This document shows positions 1-11,327 of a stretch of 64,000 nucleotides of DNA, in pieces. The position numbers and the translations under genes are program-made. This DNA comes from Phaseolus vulgaris. Taxonomy: Eukaryota; Streptophyta; Magnoliopsida; Fabales; Fabaceae. The notes beneath the pieces were generated by a model. That model saw only the letters and a program-made list of their open reading frames with translations, ran no database searches and had not been told where the DNA came from. Positions within the stretch are counted from its first letter, which is position 1, and each line of letters begins with the position of its first letter. Location: positions 17,774,272 to 17,838,271 of the forward strand of contig NC_023759.2 in assembly GCF_000499845.2 (NCBI RefSeq). Direction: 5' to 3'.

Positions 1-849
1 TTCAAAACTGATTTTGACTTGGTTGACTAACTTTCAAAACCAATTTAATCGATTAAAACGATATTTCAACCGGTTGATTGTCACATTTCTTAACAGTTTT
101 TCAAAAACCTGTTAAATTTGTTTTCAGTTGAATTAAAACTGCTTTGGCTCATGATTAACTGCCTAAAAAGGCTAGATTTAAGATCTATAAATATTGTTTC
201 TCTCTATATTAAAAAATACACAAAAGTAAGATTGAAAACGTTTTTGAGAAGAGATTTGATTCAATGTTTTGCAAGATTGCCTAAAGGCTGTGCATTGGTT
301 CAAGAGATGATCTTAGGAGCTATGTGATTCCTGAAATGCCAGGTGTAATCTGTTCCTTTTTTATTCTTGTAATTGTTTCTTTTCTATACTTGTAAGTTTG
401 TTAAACTGTAAGGTCAAAGGTTATTCTGACTGTGGTTGTGTGAAAAGAAAAGAGGGTGAGTGTTCTTGTGTGGTCAAGATCACCTCTTTGTGGTGTTAAG
501 TGTTTGTAATCTGTGATTGATTGCTAGTGGAATACCCAGTGGTTTTCTTGGGACTGGATGTAGCTCAGGGGTTGAGTGAACCAATATAAATTGATTGTGT
601 AATCTCTCTCTCTCACTCACTCGTTATAAACTGTTTGATTTGATTTTTGTCTCTGCTGTTATAAACAACTTATTAAAACGAAATTTCAACCGATTGTTTT
701 TCTGCAAACAATTTTAATTGCTTTAATTGTTTGGCTTCCCTGATTGCTCCTTCTGTGGTTGTTGATAAATCTTCATTCTTAGCCAATCTTTGCGAAAATA
801 TTTTCATAAACAATTCACACCCCTCTTGTTTAGACCATTAATTCTAACA
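1..849 (+). mobile_element. Ty1/copia LTR, left end cut by the window
   Basis: The stretch ends in CTAACA after a CAATTCACACCCCTC motif. It shares the order of landmarks (GGATGTAGCTC, then GTGAACCAATATAAA, then a CT-rich run) with the complete solo LTR at 16768-17903, so it is the same or a sister family. A weak primer-binding-site-like string (GGCTACCAGAGC) follows at about 857-868, which suggests this was a 5' LTR. The copia internal region expected next is absent; different sequence starts by about 870. The family looks SIRE/Maximus-like, which is inference from LTR style only. Confidence 0.75.
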
Positions 850-954
850 GTACATAGGCTACCAGAGCATTCATCTCAGTTCCTTGTGAATCTTCACCAT
901 AATTGCTTGATTTAGAAATGTCTGTAGCATCACCATTTTTGATGATCCATAAAT

Positions 955-2690
955 TATTGCTAATTGCATCCTCTCATCCGATTGCACATTTTTTTTTGAA
1001 TTATGAATGAACTTTGTGGAAGCTAATGGAAGAAATGGATCAAGGATGGCTCCAATTGAGCTATGGATTCCTTGTAGTTGCATGGAGAGTATGAAGAGTG
1101 ATTGGTTTAGCCATATCACTTGGAGAAAATGAAGAAGAAGAAGGTGTCTATTCTAGAGAGGTTTAGACAAATGACTGTTTAGGCTAACAATTTGGCAACA
1201 TAACACTCATAAAATTGATCTTACTTTTCATGAGCCAAGCACATCAATTTATAGGAGAGAGGGCTGAACGTTTTGGAGCCAAATTTGAAAATTTAAAATA
1301 AAACTCTCAAATGAGAAGGTGCCATGTGGACTCATTCTTTCCATGTTTAGCTCACACCTTCCATGCTAACTCTTTTCCACTCCTAGGCTACCATGTGGAT
1401 GTTCATGTGCTCTATGCCAAGGTAATTTTGTCATCTATTATATCCTAGAATTTCTAGGGTTATATTGGGCTCAAAGAAGCCAAATTGTTACCCTAATGAT
1501 ACAATCTAAGTATCCAAGAAGAGGACCAGGAACTCAAGAGACAATTTACACTAAGCAGTCATATCAGTAATCAAGTCAAGGCCCTACCAAATATCAGACG
1601 GACCTCACTAGATGAAGAACTTGGCATAGACGAGAACATCAACTGTTCTTTCTACTAGTTTTCTTTAAATAAAAAAACATGTTTGTAAATAATTTGGGCT
1701 CACTTTTGGGGTCCAAATAGAAAAATAGGCTAGAGTAGGTTCACATAGCAAAAAAGGGAGTGTACTTAGCGAAATGGGCTTGTACCAAACCCACTTTTTC
1801 AAGACAAGGCACCTAGAATTAGGGTTTTTAACCTACCTTCTAGAAGCTGTGCCTAAAGGTGTGGTTTTGACCATGGTCAACACCCTAGGCACCCTCTCTC
1901 CCTTGCCATTTCTACCCTTCACCCATCTTGCCCACCAAGGCACCCCTTCCTATAAATAGGGTGTCTTGCCTTATGTATTTTCAACTTGATTTTGAATAGT
2001 AAAGAAACTCTGTAGGAGTGATTTTGTGAGACTTGTGAGCTCTCATGTTGGGTCTTATGTTGGATGGGTAATATCTCAAGTGGTGGCTCAAGTTATTTGG
2101 CTCTTATCTTGGGTGGGTAATATCTCCAATGGCGGCTCTTGCATCACTCATCTTGGAGTCCCTTTGCTCCAACTGGCGTGACTTCCTTTCTTCCCATAGG
2201 ATTTCTTCATCCCTTTCCTCTTTTATCTTTTATTTACGCCTCCTTCCATTTCCATTCATGTCTTCTTCTAATATTTAATTTTTTCTTTGCTTTGTTCTTC
2301 TTCTTTACTTATTCCTTGTCTTAATTTTCGTTGCACCATTTTGCACCTTATAATTGTCTTTTTCTCTTTACCCTTCTGAGGTGAACCTTCAGACTTACTT
2401 AACCACTTGGTTAAGTTCGTGTCCATTGGAAATCTTCTTAGGATTCTCACCATAATTGCTAAACAAAGAGCAACCAATAAAATGTGCAATCCTAAAATTA
2501 ACTCACATCACCTAACTAGTCACTTTTAACCCTAACTAGACCTATTTTACTATTTGGTCCAATTACTTTTTGCTACTAGGCGCAATACATGGCCCATGAA
2601 ATCCTAAAAACCTTTAAGTTAAGGCTTGGCCCAAAAATAATGTTGACTAGTTAGCCGAAACTCAGTCTTCTTGTGTTCTTCTGATCAAAG
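955..2690 (-). mobile_element. delta-family LTR (minus), split by an alpha solo LTR
   Basis: The outer parts (about 955-1496 and 2511-2690) match the LTR-like sequences at 56176-56955 (same strand) and 58490-60690 (opposite strand). Shared landmarks are GCCATGTGGA, ATTGGGCTC and GGCCCATGAAATCC. The promoter direction is read from the plus-strand copy, which has a TATA element at about 60441, so this copy points left. Removing the insert at 1497-2510 restores GTTACCCTAACTAGTCAC, which is seen uninterrupted near 56710. The outer boundaries are approximate. Confidence 0.7.
1497..2510 (+). mobile_element. Solo LTR of gypsy family alpha, TSD CCTAA
   Basis: It starts TGATACAATC and ends ACTCACATCA, like the LTRs of element A (23613-29735). 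It is flanked by exact 5-bp duplications CCTAA at 1492-1496 and 2511-2515. A TATA-like CTATAAATAGG lies at about 1950. No internal retroelement sequence is attached, so this is a solo LTR left by recombination between the two LTRs of a once complete element. The related delta LTR at 56.7 kb shows the empty target site. Confidence 0.93.
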
Positions 2691-2697
2691 CTCTAGT

Positions 2698-3680
2698 TTA
2701 TGTTTTGCTGAGTTGGAGGTCTTCTTGGATATATTTTATGCATTCTTTAATTCTAGATTTGTCCTCTTGATTGAACCTACAAAGATAAACAAAAGCCCAA
2801 TTAGACCCATTTTTTCAAATAAGTCCATAAACAAACTTTAGGTCTTCATCTTCTTTATTATGTGGTTGTGTGTGGTTGGGGGCTTTACCATCAATTGCTC
2901 CTTTGAAAACCCATTTTTAGTAATATAAAGCAATCTATTTCACTTCTAGCTTTGATAGTTTCATTAAGCTCATCTTTTATATCAACTTCAAAGTATTCCA
3001 AGAACTTTGAAACCACAATAGCAAAGGGAAATTTGTAGTCAACAAGTCTCTTGGAATTAATCATGTGTTCCTCCATCACATGAACCCGATTTACCTTTAT
3101 TTTGTTCATAAGGCAATATCAAGATAAAATCTTCCTCGATCAGCATAGCATGGTTGTTCCCCTTGGGTGTTAGCTGCCATGCAATGATATAGGCTAAAAA
3201 TGTAGGAGTTAGATTTAGATTACCTACATGAAACCAATTGAAAGGAATATTTTGATCCTTCAAACAAGGGCGGTAAAACTGCATCTTGTTGAACTCATTG
3301 ATTTCATTTGTGTTTCCTTTGCCAACCTTGAATCCATTTTGCTTTAGTCCAATTATATTACTTGACAAGGTAGGTGTAATTAGCATTTAGACCCCTTTAG
3401 TTGAAACTAAATTCTTGCAATTAAAATCTAGGTTAGTGTAAAAGACTTTAATAAAATCTGGATATACATTTCCTGTCAACTTCAGAAAGGGCTTCAACCT
3501 TTGAAGCATGAGAAGTTCCATTGCATCATCTAGTTTTTGTTCTTTCATCTAGGAAAATTTCAGCACCTGAAAAATATTGATTTGTTTCCTGCTCATCTCA
3601 TGTAGAAATATTGTCATGGCATCTTCATCACCAACAAAGATGATCCTCTGGACCTCTTTTTCTTTTTGTGAGGAAGCCAT
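2698..3680 (-). pseudogene. Env-position retroelement ORF (Transposase_32-like), broken
   Basis: On the minus strand an ATG at 3678-3680 opens a frame that starts MASSQKEKEV. It continues, with stops and frame changes, through segments such as WFHVGNLNLTPTFLAYIIAW and VHVMEEHMINSKRLVDYKF, to a C-terminus ending KECIKYIQEDLQLSKT at 2698. The pattern resembles the legume putative plant transposon protein / env-like family found between pol and the 3' LTR. It sits directly upstream of a delta LTR on the same strand. Its C-terminus is shared with the ORF ending at 49550. At least two internal stops and a frameshift make it non-functional. The family name is from memory of the pattern, so moderate confidence. 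Confidence 0.5.
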
Positions 3681-4084
3681 TTGAGAAATCTGTTATGAAA
3701 TGAATACAAGTAGAGAGAAGAAAACAAATGTTTGGTGTTGTGCAATGTTAGATTTTATAAGGGTGAGAGCAGGCATCAATTAATCTGTGTTTAAAAATAT
3801 TCAACACACTTTTATTGGAAAGAGAGAATTTAATCAATGCATTTGAAATTTTTCATTGACTAGATATTGAAAAGTTGTTGTGGAATATTTTGGTATGCAC
3901 CAAATCCCAACAATAAATCACGTGAATGCACATTTATTCAGGCAAAATAGAAAAATAATCATTCGATTAAAAATACAATGATTAAAAACATAAATATTCA
4001 GTTATAAAAGCAAACAACAGTTTAAAAATAATCATTTGATATTTCTTTTAATCAATTAAAATTTTATGAAGAACTATTACTTAA
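3681..4084. other. AT-rich noncoding stretch
   Basis: There is no ORF or repeat structure I can assign. It lies between the env-position ORF and the RNase H tail of the copia element, so it may be eroded copia 3' sequence. Confidence 0.4.
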
Positions 4085-4179
4085 ACTGATTATGCCTAAT
4101 TTAGTTCTAAGATAATTTAACATATCTCTTGAAAATGGTTTAGTATACAAATTAGGTAATTAAGTTTAAAGAAACATGA

Positions 4180-5154
4180 TTATACAAAGCCTCTCGAGAA
4201 GCAGATGACCAAGGACACAACAAACACTTCACAATTAGGTCAATCATCTCAGCATACAAGTAGGCCCCACCAAACCTCAAGAGAGCCTCAGCAGAAGAAG
4301 AACCAAACGTAAACCAAAATATCATATATTCTTCCTTCTAAGACAAGTTTGAGTAAATAAATTGGGCTCATTTTGGAGGTGCAATTAGAAGAATAAAGCT
4401 AGAATAGAGTGTACTTAGTATAATATCGGGCTTGTGCCAAACCCACAAAAAACCTAGCTTCTAGAAACGTTTTTTTCCAAAACTACCCCTTAACCTAGTT
4501 TCTAGAAGATGTAGGCTAGCTTGGGAGGCCCTCCACTTTGACCTACCTTATAGAAGATTTGTCACAAATAACACCCCTACCCCTCTATCTTGCTCTCCTA
4601 GACACTCTCTCTCCTATAAATATAGTGCCTTGCCTCATGTATTTCACACATTGAATTTTGAAAGTAAAGAAACTTTATCAGAGTGTTTAGGGAACTGAGA
4701 CTCCTAAAGGTTCTTGGGTCTTATCTTGTGAGTGTAGTGCAATTCAAGTGGCGACTCTTCACCACTCATCTTGGAAGCTCACATCCTTCCAAGTGGCGTG
4801 ATCAATCTTCCATTCCATAAACTTTCTCTCATCTTTCTCTTTTTCTTTGTTCCATTACGCCTTCTATAATTCCATTTCCATTTGCTTATTTGTTCTTCAT
4901 TTTTTATTCGGTCATCATATTTCTTCCTTACATCTTATGTTATTTTAATTTTTGCACCTCATCATCATCATCACCTTATATTGTGTTTTTCTCTTTGCTC
5001 TTTAGAAGTGAACCTTCACACTTACTTAACCATTTGGTTAAGTTCAAGTCTAGTGGGAATCTTCTTTGGGTTTCTCGCCATAATTAGTAATTTCAAAAAG
5101 CTTAAACAAAAGTGAAACCTCTAAAATGTTCCAATATAAAATAAACTCACATCA
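4180..5154 (+). mobile_element. Solo LTR of gypsy family alpha inside copia RNase H, TSD CATGA
   Basis: It begins TTATACAAAG, where family members begin TGATACAA (one G to T change in the terminal dinucleotide), and ends ACTCACATCA. The 5-bp CATGA occurs at 4175-4179 and again at 5155-5159. It contains CTATAAATATAG near 4614 as a TATA box. Copia coding sequence of the same strand lies on both sides, which confirms insertion into that element. Confidence 0.88.
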
Positions 5155-6207
5155 CATGACAAGGATACCACAAACCAACTCTTTTAGTTCTTTGCAAGTA
5201 CTTGAGAATTCTCTTTTGGCAGCATTGTAATGTGACTCCTTTGGTGCAAATTGGAACCTTGCACACATGTAAACAACAAACATAATATTTGGTCTACTTG
5301 TAGTAAGATAAAATAGTGAACCTATCAATCCTCTATACTTGGTTTGATCTCCTAACCTTCTAGCAACATCTTGATCTAGATGACAACTTGTTGATGTAGG
5401 AATGCTTACAAATTTACATATGTCCATTTCAAATTTTCTCAGCAAATCCTTACAGTACTTTGTTTGACAAATAAAGATGCCATCCTTCAATTGTTTTACT
5501 TTAAGCTCACCCATCAAAGACATTTCAAATTCACTTTTCATAGCCTCCACAAAAGCTTCACACAGAAATTTGTTGGTTGAACTAAAAATGATATCATCTA
5601 CATATACTTGTACCATGATGATGTCATCTTTCTTTTTCTTAATGAAAAGTGTCTTGTCTGTCATGCCTCTTTCATATCCCTGAGATAACAAGAAATTACT
5701 TAACCTTTCATACCATTGCCTTGGTGCTTGCTTCAGTCCTTACAAGACTTTCTTGAGTTTGTACTCATGATCTGGAAATTTATGATCCTCAAACCTAGGT
5801 GGTTGTGATACATATACCTCTGAATTGATATAAGCATTTAGAAAGGTACACTTCACATCCATGTGAAATAATTTGAATCCACTCATACAAGCAAAAACTA
5901 AGAGAAGTCTACATGCTTCCAACCTTGCTATACGAGCATAAGTCTCATCATAATCAATGCCTTCCTCTTGCTTGTAACCCTTTGCAACAAGCTTCGCCTT
6001 GTTTCTAGTGATGACACCTAGTTCATCCATCTCTCTTCTGAAGACCCACTTTGTACCAATTATTTTCATCTCAATTTTTCTTGCAATCAGAGACCACACT
6101 TCATTCCTAATGTACTGATTTAACTCATCTTGCATAGCTAGAATCCAATTTTCATCTTGTAGTGCTTCAATAAATTTCTTTGGCTCAACTTGAGAAATAA
6201 ATGCCAT
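5155..6207 (-). pseudogene. Copia reverse transcriptase, broken
   Basis: The first half (6207-5740) has the copia RT start, with GTKWVFRREMDELG, AKLVAKGYKQEEGIDYDETY and FHMDVKCTFLNAYI. The second half (5691-5155) has the catalytic VYVDDIIF box, with the two Asp of YVDD intact, and then FVSIPTSTSCHLDQD and RPNIMFVVYMCARFQ. A frame break lies between 5740 and 5691, around the LYGLKQAPR-equivalent region. In a live element this enzyme copies element RNA into cDNA in virus-like particles. This copy cannot make a continuous product. Confidence 0.88.
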
Positions 6208-6385
6208 TGCACCTTCTCAATATTCCCAATGACATTATCTAAAGTAAGATCTGTTGGTGTTTTCCATTTTATGGGCAAATATGGATTTACAACTTGTCCT
6301 TCAACAAAAATAAATTTGTTGTTTTTGAATCAATCAATTGCTTTTTCTGAAGTATAGTTCTTAAATCACCTGATTCAAGTTAGGC

Positions 6386-7457
6386 TTATACATATACATG
6401 ATCAGATTCTTCAACAGTTAAAAGCCTTCTATTATAGATCCTGTATGCATGTCCATTCGAAGCATAACCAATAAAAATTCCTTCATTAGATTTTGCATCA
6501 AATTTTCCATGATTATCCTTACCATTATTTAGCACAAAGCATTTACAAACAAACACTCTAAGATGACTTATATGAGACTTTCTACCCTTATACAACTCAT
6601 AAAGTGTTTTCTTTGAAATTGGCCCAATTAGAGTTCTATTTAAAACATATGTTGCAATAAATACAACATTAGACCAAAAATACTTATGAAGATCATATTC
6701 ATTTAACATAGTCCTAACAAGCTCTTCTAGTGATCTATTCTTTCTCTCAACTACACCATTTTGTTGTGGGTTCTAGGAGCATAAAAACTATGTGTAATCC
6801 CATATTAAATCTTTTATTACAAAACATATTAAATCTTTTATTTTGAAACTCTCCCCATGATCACTTCTAATGGATTTAATACTACAAATATTTTCATTTT
6901 TGTAAAACCTTAGCCAATTTCTTAACCAGATCAAATGCATGATTCTTAGAAGCAAAGAATAATATTTAGGTATATCTTGAGAAATCATCAACAATAACCA
7001 ATGCATACAAATTTGCACCAAGACTAGCAGTTCTAGATGGTCCAAATAAGTCCATATGAAAAATGTCTAAAGGCTTTTTAGAAGAAATTACATCTTTGAG
7101 TTTAAAGGAAGATCTAGTCTGTTTTTCGTTTTGACATGCATCACAAGTTCTAATATTCTTAAATTTTATTTTTGGAAAACCAGAAACTAAATCTTTAGAA
7201 TTTAACTTGTTCAAATGATCAATATGAATATGTGCAAGTCTCCTATGCCACAACCAGGATTCATCATATTTTGAAATAAGACACTTATTCATAGAGATAT
7301 TATGATGAATATTAAAGATATAGATGTTATTGAACCTTTTACCCATGAAGACTACCTTACCAGTGTCTACAATGCAGATTTGACAATTTTCAAATTCAAA
7401 ATTCACCTTGTATCTCTTGTCACAAAGTTGACTAATGCTGAGAAGATTATGTTTCAA
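6386..7457 (-). pseudogene. Copia GAG-pre-integrase and integrase core, broken
   Basis: The frame 7457-6966 carries the HHCC-type zinc region (LWHRRLAHIHIDHL, then CDACQNEKQTRSSF) and the first catalytic Asp in FHMDLFGPSRTAS, followed by VIVDDFSRYT. The next piece (7045-6788) includes IRSDHGESF, which holds the second catalytic Asp, in a shifted frame. The piece 6709-6386 has LHKYFWSNVVFIATYVLNR and GIFIGYASNGHAYRIYNRR. Two frame shifts split the protein. Domain order and motifs are typical of copia integrase. Confidence 0.88.
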
Positions 7458-7479
7458 CCCTTCAACATATAGAACATCT

Positions 7480-7690
7480 CTAATGAATGTTGATGCTTTA
7501 GTTCCTATATCTCCACTTCCAAGAATCCCGCCACGATGTTGTCATCATAGGTAACATACCCTTATGATTTTAACTTCAATATAACAACATGAGATATATG
7601 TCTTGTCATGTGTTTAGAACACCCACTATCAAGATACCATTGGTTTAACCCTCTTTCTTCTTATGTTTTCTACAAAAACAGATGTAAACC
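7480..7690 (-). pseudogene. Copia aspartic protease motif
   Basis: Around 7610-7645 the minus strand reads WYLDSGCSKHMTR, the copia retropepsin active-site block (Asp-Ser-Gly). It is followed in a shifted frame by the segment leading into NLLSISQL at the start of the integrase frame. The protein is short and frameshifted. In the element it would cleave the Gag-Pol polyprotein. Confidence 0.75.
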
Positions 7691-8295
7691 AATAAAGATG
7701 GTACCCTTAGTTTTGGGGCAAATGAGTTACTACCTTTCCTTAGGTAGCCATTTGGTTAAACCCTTGGGAACAAGATAATTTTTGAGCCTGCAGGACCTAG
7801 AAGTATGACCATTCTTCATGCAATAAAAACATGATATTGAATGCATATTTTTAGAACTTTTAAACGAGGCATACTTTGTTTAAGCATGAACAAAAAAACT
7901 AGATAACTTTTTAACATTGTTTTACTTTCTAGGTTTATATCCTAAACAAATTTTACCAAACAAAGCATTTTGTGATCCTAGCCTAGTTTCAAGATTAGCT
8001 CTTCCCATGGTAAACTTAGATAATATTTTCAAAAGATATTCTATCTTGTTTCCAAAACTTTGCAGTTTTTACAATTTTTCATTTTACTGGATTCAACACA
8101 TTTAAACGAAGCATAAGCATATTAGTTCAAGATTAACAAGTTGTGTTTGAGCACCATGCTATTCTTTTTCTAAAGATTTTTCTTTTGATTCAAGAAAGCT
8201 ATTTGCACTTTTTAACTTATTTCCTATAACAACAAGCTTATTTGCCTGCATGTGTTTCATGAATTGCAAGCAACAGTTGATCATAATTTTCAAAA

Positions 8296-8800
8296 TCAGT
8301 TGAGCCAAACACGAACTGAGTCACTGTTCAATCCTCCATTACTAGCCATGAAAAAAAGATTGGCCTTTTCACTCTCTAAAGAGGTATCATTGGATGAGGA
8401 CATGCCATTGTCTTCCCATGATATGCTTTCTTGCCTTTGCCCTTGTCTGCTTTTCTGCTTAGAGATTTCTTCTTGTTTAGATTTCTTGAACAATCTACTT
8501 TGATGTGTCTTGGCTTGCTATAACAGAAACAAGTATAGTTAGCAGAACTAGACTCATTATGTTTAGAAACATACCTCTTTCTAGGCTTAAACTTTTTACG
8601 ATTTTTCTTCTTTAGGAATCTGTTAAATTTCTTTATGAGCAGGCTTAGGGTTTCATCTTGATTTGAATCCTCTTCATCATCACTCAAGTCCTTCTTTTGT
8701 GAACTAGCCTTGAGAGCTATGCTCTTTACTTTCTTTTTATAAGTTTTCTACTATTTCAGTCTGTTAAGCTCTAGCTTGTGTTCTCTCAACTTTCCAAATA
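8296..8800 (-). pseudogene. Copia gag C-terminal part with a damaged zinc knuckle
   Basis: The frame 8687-8376 has SDDEEDSNQDETLSLLIKKF, a Lys/Arg-rich stretch, and then a nucleic-acid-binding knuckle reading CFCYSKPRHIKVDC. Aligned to CX2CX4HX4C, the second Cys position is Tyr, so the knuckle has lost a metal ligand. The acidic-then-basic layout is typical of SIRE-like copia Gag. The region 7690-8296 is probably gag/pro linker, too decayed to read. Confidence 0.75.
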
Positions 8801-8843
8801 AACTTGTTGTAGATAGTATTGACATATACTTGGATTACGAGAT

Positions 8844-9434
8844 TGTTGTAACTAAGTGGTATTACCTAGAATAGGATTTAAATTTTCTTGTGCAAAAGTA
8901 GTGTAGATTTAGAGTCAGGGTTCTAAAACCTACCTAGGGTATAATTGGGTTCAATTACAACCCACATTAAACCTTAAGTTGGTCATTAGACCTAAATTAG
9001 TCACATGGAACACACACCTTCACACTCTTGGGACTTAGAATAGATGCCACTCTTGTGACTTAGAATAGACGCCACTCTTGAATGTTTTATTTTCCAATTT
9101 TCCCACCCATTTCTTTGTAACCTTGGTCAGCCCCTTCTACTATAAATGGAGGTGTTTGGCTATGGAAATTTGAGATCATTAAATATAAAGTTATTCTTCC
9201 CATATGCAAGCAAAGCTCTCCTTGTTTCCTCTCTCTAGAGTAGACACCTATTTGATCTCTCTCTCAAATTGTTCAAGTGATTAGGCTATCCTATCCCTTT
9301 CCACACTCTTGACGACATTCCTAGGAGCCAAGGGTTATTTGCATCTCTTTCTTGACCTTCATTCTCCATTTTTTTCCACCAATCACTTCATCAAGCTAAG
9401 AACCAAGCCAATCCATAGAGGTTTTAAGCTATCA
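8844..9434 (+). mobile_element. Gamma-family gypsy 5' LTR
   Basis: It starts TGTTGTAACTAAGTGG (other copies start TGTCATAACCTAGTG) and ends AAGCTATCA. It is followed at once by a primer-binding site. CTATAAATGG near 9140 is a TATA box. It aligns over most of its length with the truncated LTR at 30941-31445 and the 590-bp minus-strand LTR at 61758-62347. A 25-bp block (GACTTAGAATAGA-GCCACTCTTG) is duplicated at about 9030-9080. It interrupts the copia gag region on its left. Confidence 0.85.
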
Positions 9435-9435
9435 T

Positions 9436-9449
9436 TTGGTATCAGAGCT
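9436..9449 (+). promoter_or_regulatory. Primer-binding site (initiator tRNA-Met type)
   Basis: TTGGTATCAGAGCT lies one base after the LTR end. TGGTATCAGAGC is the usual plant LTR-retrotransposon site for priming by initiator tRNA-Met. Its presence fixes the strand and shows that the preceding LTR is a 5' LTR. Confidence 0.9.
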
Positions 9450-10760
9450 CGGCTACGGTTCAAGTTAAGTTTCCTTCAATTCCTCTTTGACTTGTGTTGT
9501 TTTAATTCAATTTTTCTGTTGTTCATCATATTCCTTCATGTCTTAATGTTGTTTCACCATTTAAATTGTTTTTTATTTGCTTTATTTAGTTCAATTTCAT
9601 CCATTCTACTTGAGCTATTCATATTTTCAATTTAGGAATTCAATTGAGTAAATCGTGTAGTTTGTGTTATTTTTGCTTAAGTCTCTTTTAATTGTTCGGT
9701 TAAATGCTTTGTGTTTGAGTCATTTTGATTTCTAATCCATTTCTAGTGATGTCAAGTCATGTTAATCCATATATGTCATGAATTCTAAATAGTACGTTCA
9801 TTCAAATTTTCATTGCTTGTTTTTGATTTTCGCAAGAGTCTAAACAAAAACTTGAAGAAATTGTAATTTGTTGTGCCTTTGATTTGATTTGATTTTTATT
9901 TCCTTAATTGAGTTCTATACTTGTTAATTACTCTAGTAACAAGTTCATAGTGTATGAATTTCTATGGTGTGTTGAGATTTTTGCCATTTTATTGCATTCT
10001 TTTAGGATTCACACTATGAAAAATTTCCAGAGTGTTAGCTAATATTATTTGTCATAATTTGATTCGTTATAAAAAAATTCTGAAATTTTGGATTTAAGTA
10101 CATTGATTTTTTAGCAAATAATAGAAAAGATAAGTATATCAAAATTCAAAATAGAAAAAAATATGAAACTTAAATGTGAAAGGATATAAGATGAACTTTG
10201 CCCTATGATATTTTGAGTGATAAAAATTCTAGAAGTTGAAACCAATTACATCTTTTATGATAAATCATGCAATTGTGTTAGTGTTTTGACTTCAATTCTT
10301 TAGTAATTTTGGTTTTGTTAATCTACTCTAGTTCCAATCTTAGGTTTTATCTTTGTGTTCCAAATTTTAATTCAGTACCTTAATATCGGTTTGTCATTTT
10401 TTTCTTACTCTTTTGGTGTTTGTCAATATCAAGTCCTTTTGAATTAGTTCAGTTTGATCTTTTGTTGCCTTTTTAATCTTGTTTGACTTCTATTTGGAGT
10501 GTTGGAAAATCTTTAGTGTTGTGGAGCTATGCTTGGGTGAAGAAATAATCACTTAAAAAAGTAGAGCAATTGAATATTGAAGGTTGAATACCTTAAGGAG
10601 AGAAAAGAAAAGGAAGAGGCATCGTATTTTTTACCTAAAAACAAACACTTGGAGAGCATAGTGTAGAAGAAAGTTGTATAAAAAATACTTGTTATTGTAT
10701 TTCTCTGAGTTGTATTTGCTTTAAACTTTCAATCAGTGGTTTAATATTATGTTTAGTTCA
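9450..10760 (+). other. Gypsy untranslated leader
   Basis: This is a T-rich noncoding run between the primer-binding site and the first gag ATG. The block around 9700-9800 (GTCAAGTCATGTTAATCCATATATGTCA) is repeated at about 54955-54980 in the same orientation, so this leader type is shared by other elements in the window. No ORF is credible. Confidence 0.65.
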
Positions 10761-10965
10761 ATGAGTGTGTCTTCTAGTTCCAAAGGTACTAAGAAGCCGC
10801 CCCTAGGGAACGCTTAGTGATGCAATCCAAGTTCTTGATTGTGGAATTGAATGGAGCAAGGCAGCAAAAAGAATTGGAGAGAGGAGCACCAAATGCTAAT
10901 GAAGGTGCTAGGTTCGGTAGTTGAAGGTGCAATGAAGGGGAAAGATGTTTGGCCAACCTTCCAAG
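10761..10965 (+). pseudogene. Start of a gypsy gag ORF, truncated
   Basis: An ATG at 10761 opens MSVSSSSKGTKKPPLGNA and then meets a stop. In the next frame a MQSKFLIVELNGARQQKELE segment continues. The position, directly after the leader, fits the beginning of gag. It degenerates before a 19-bp direct repeat (GGTTCACTAGGCCAAAAGG) at 10967-11010. I infer truncation by another insertion here. Confidence 0.4.
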
Positions 10966-11327
10966 GTTCACTAGGCCAAAAGGGGTTCACTAGGCCAAAA
11001 GGGGTTCACTAGCAAAGAGAGATTTGGGAGAGAATGAGCTTCTAATTCAGAACACTTCATTCAATTATGTAAAATCTTAATACATGAGGTTTATTTGAGG
11101 TATTTATAGATGAAGAGGGTGAAGGTAGCTTGCTTCTTAAACTACCATAACTATAGTTAAGCAAGCGTAACTATGGTGAGGTTTTGTGGTTTAAGGAGGT
11201 GCGTGTATGTCCTCTTATGATGCTCTAGAGACCCTTGCTTGTGTGACAAGTGAGGCTTTCTAGAGTGTCTTTGATTCATCTATAAAATACTCTTAAAAGT
11301 AAATGAAAATAGAGGTCATATCCATGA
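10966..11327 (-). other. LTR-like sequence, minus strand, unclassified
   Basis: It begins with a 19-bp tandem duplication. On the minus strand it contains CATCTATAAATACC (TATA-like, about 11105), which suggests an LTR promoter pointing left. Element B was inserted at its right edge: CATGA at 11323-11327 is the target duplication. I could not find a second copy in the window. Confidence 0.35.

Larger units (their letters stand above)
4085..8843 (-). mobile_element. Decayed Ty1/copia internal region, SIRE-like, minus strand
   Basis: Reading right to left the order is gag (about 8.8-8.3 kb), protease, integrase, reverse transcriptase and a scrap of RNase H. This is the Ty1/copia order, with integrase before RT. 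No flanking LTR of its own is visible. The right side is cut by the gamma LTR at 8844, and an alpha solo LTR interrupts at 4180-5154. Most of RNase H is deleted: the frame before the insert ends at the GLWYP-equivalent position (VCGILV), and beyond it only the C-terminal TKPFSRDMLNYLRTKLGI block remains (about 4085-4174). Many stops and frameshifts. Confidence 0.85.

Noticed and set aside
871..1119. 82-codon minus-strand ORF beside the first LTR
   Set aside because: It straddles the edge of the delta LTR and has no recognised motif.
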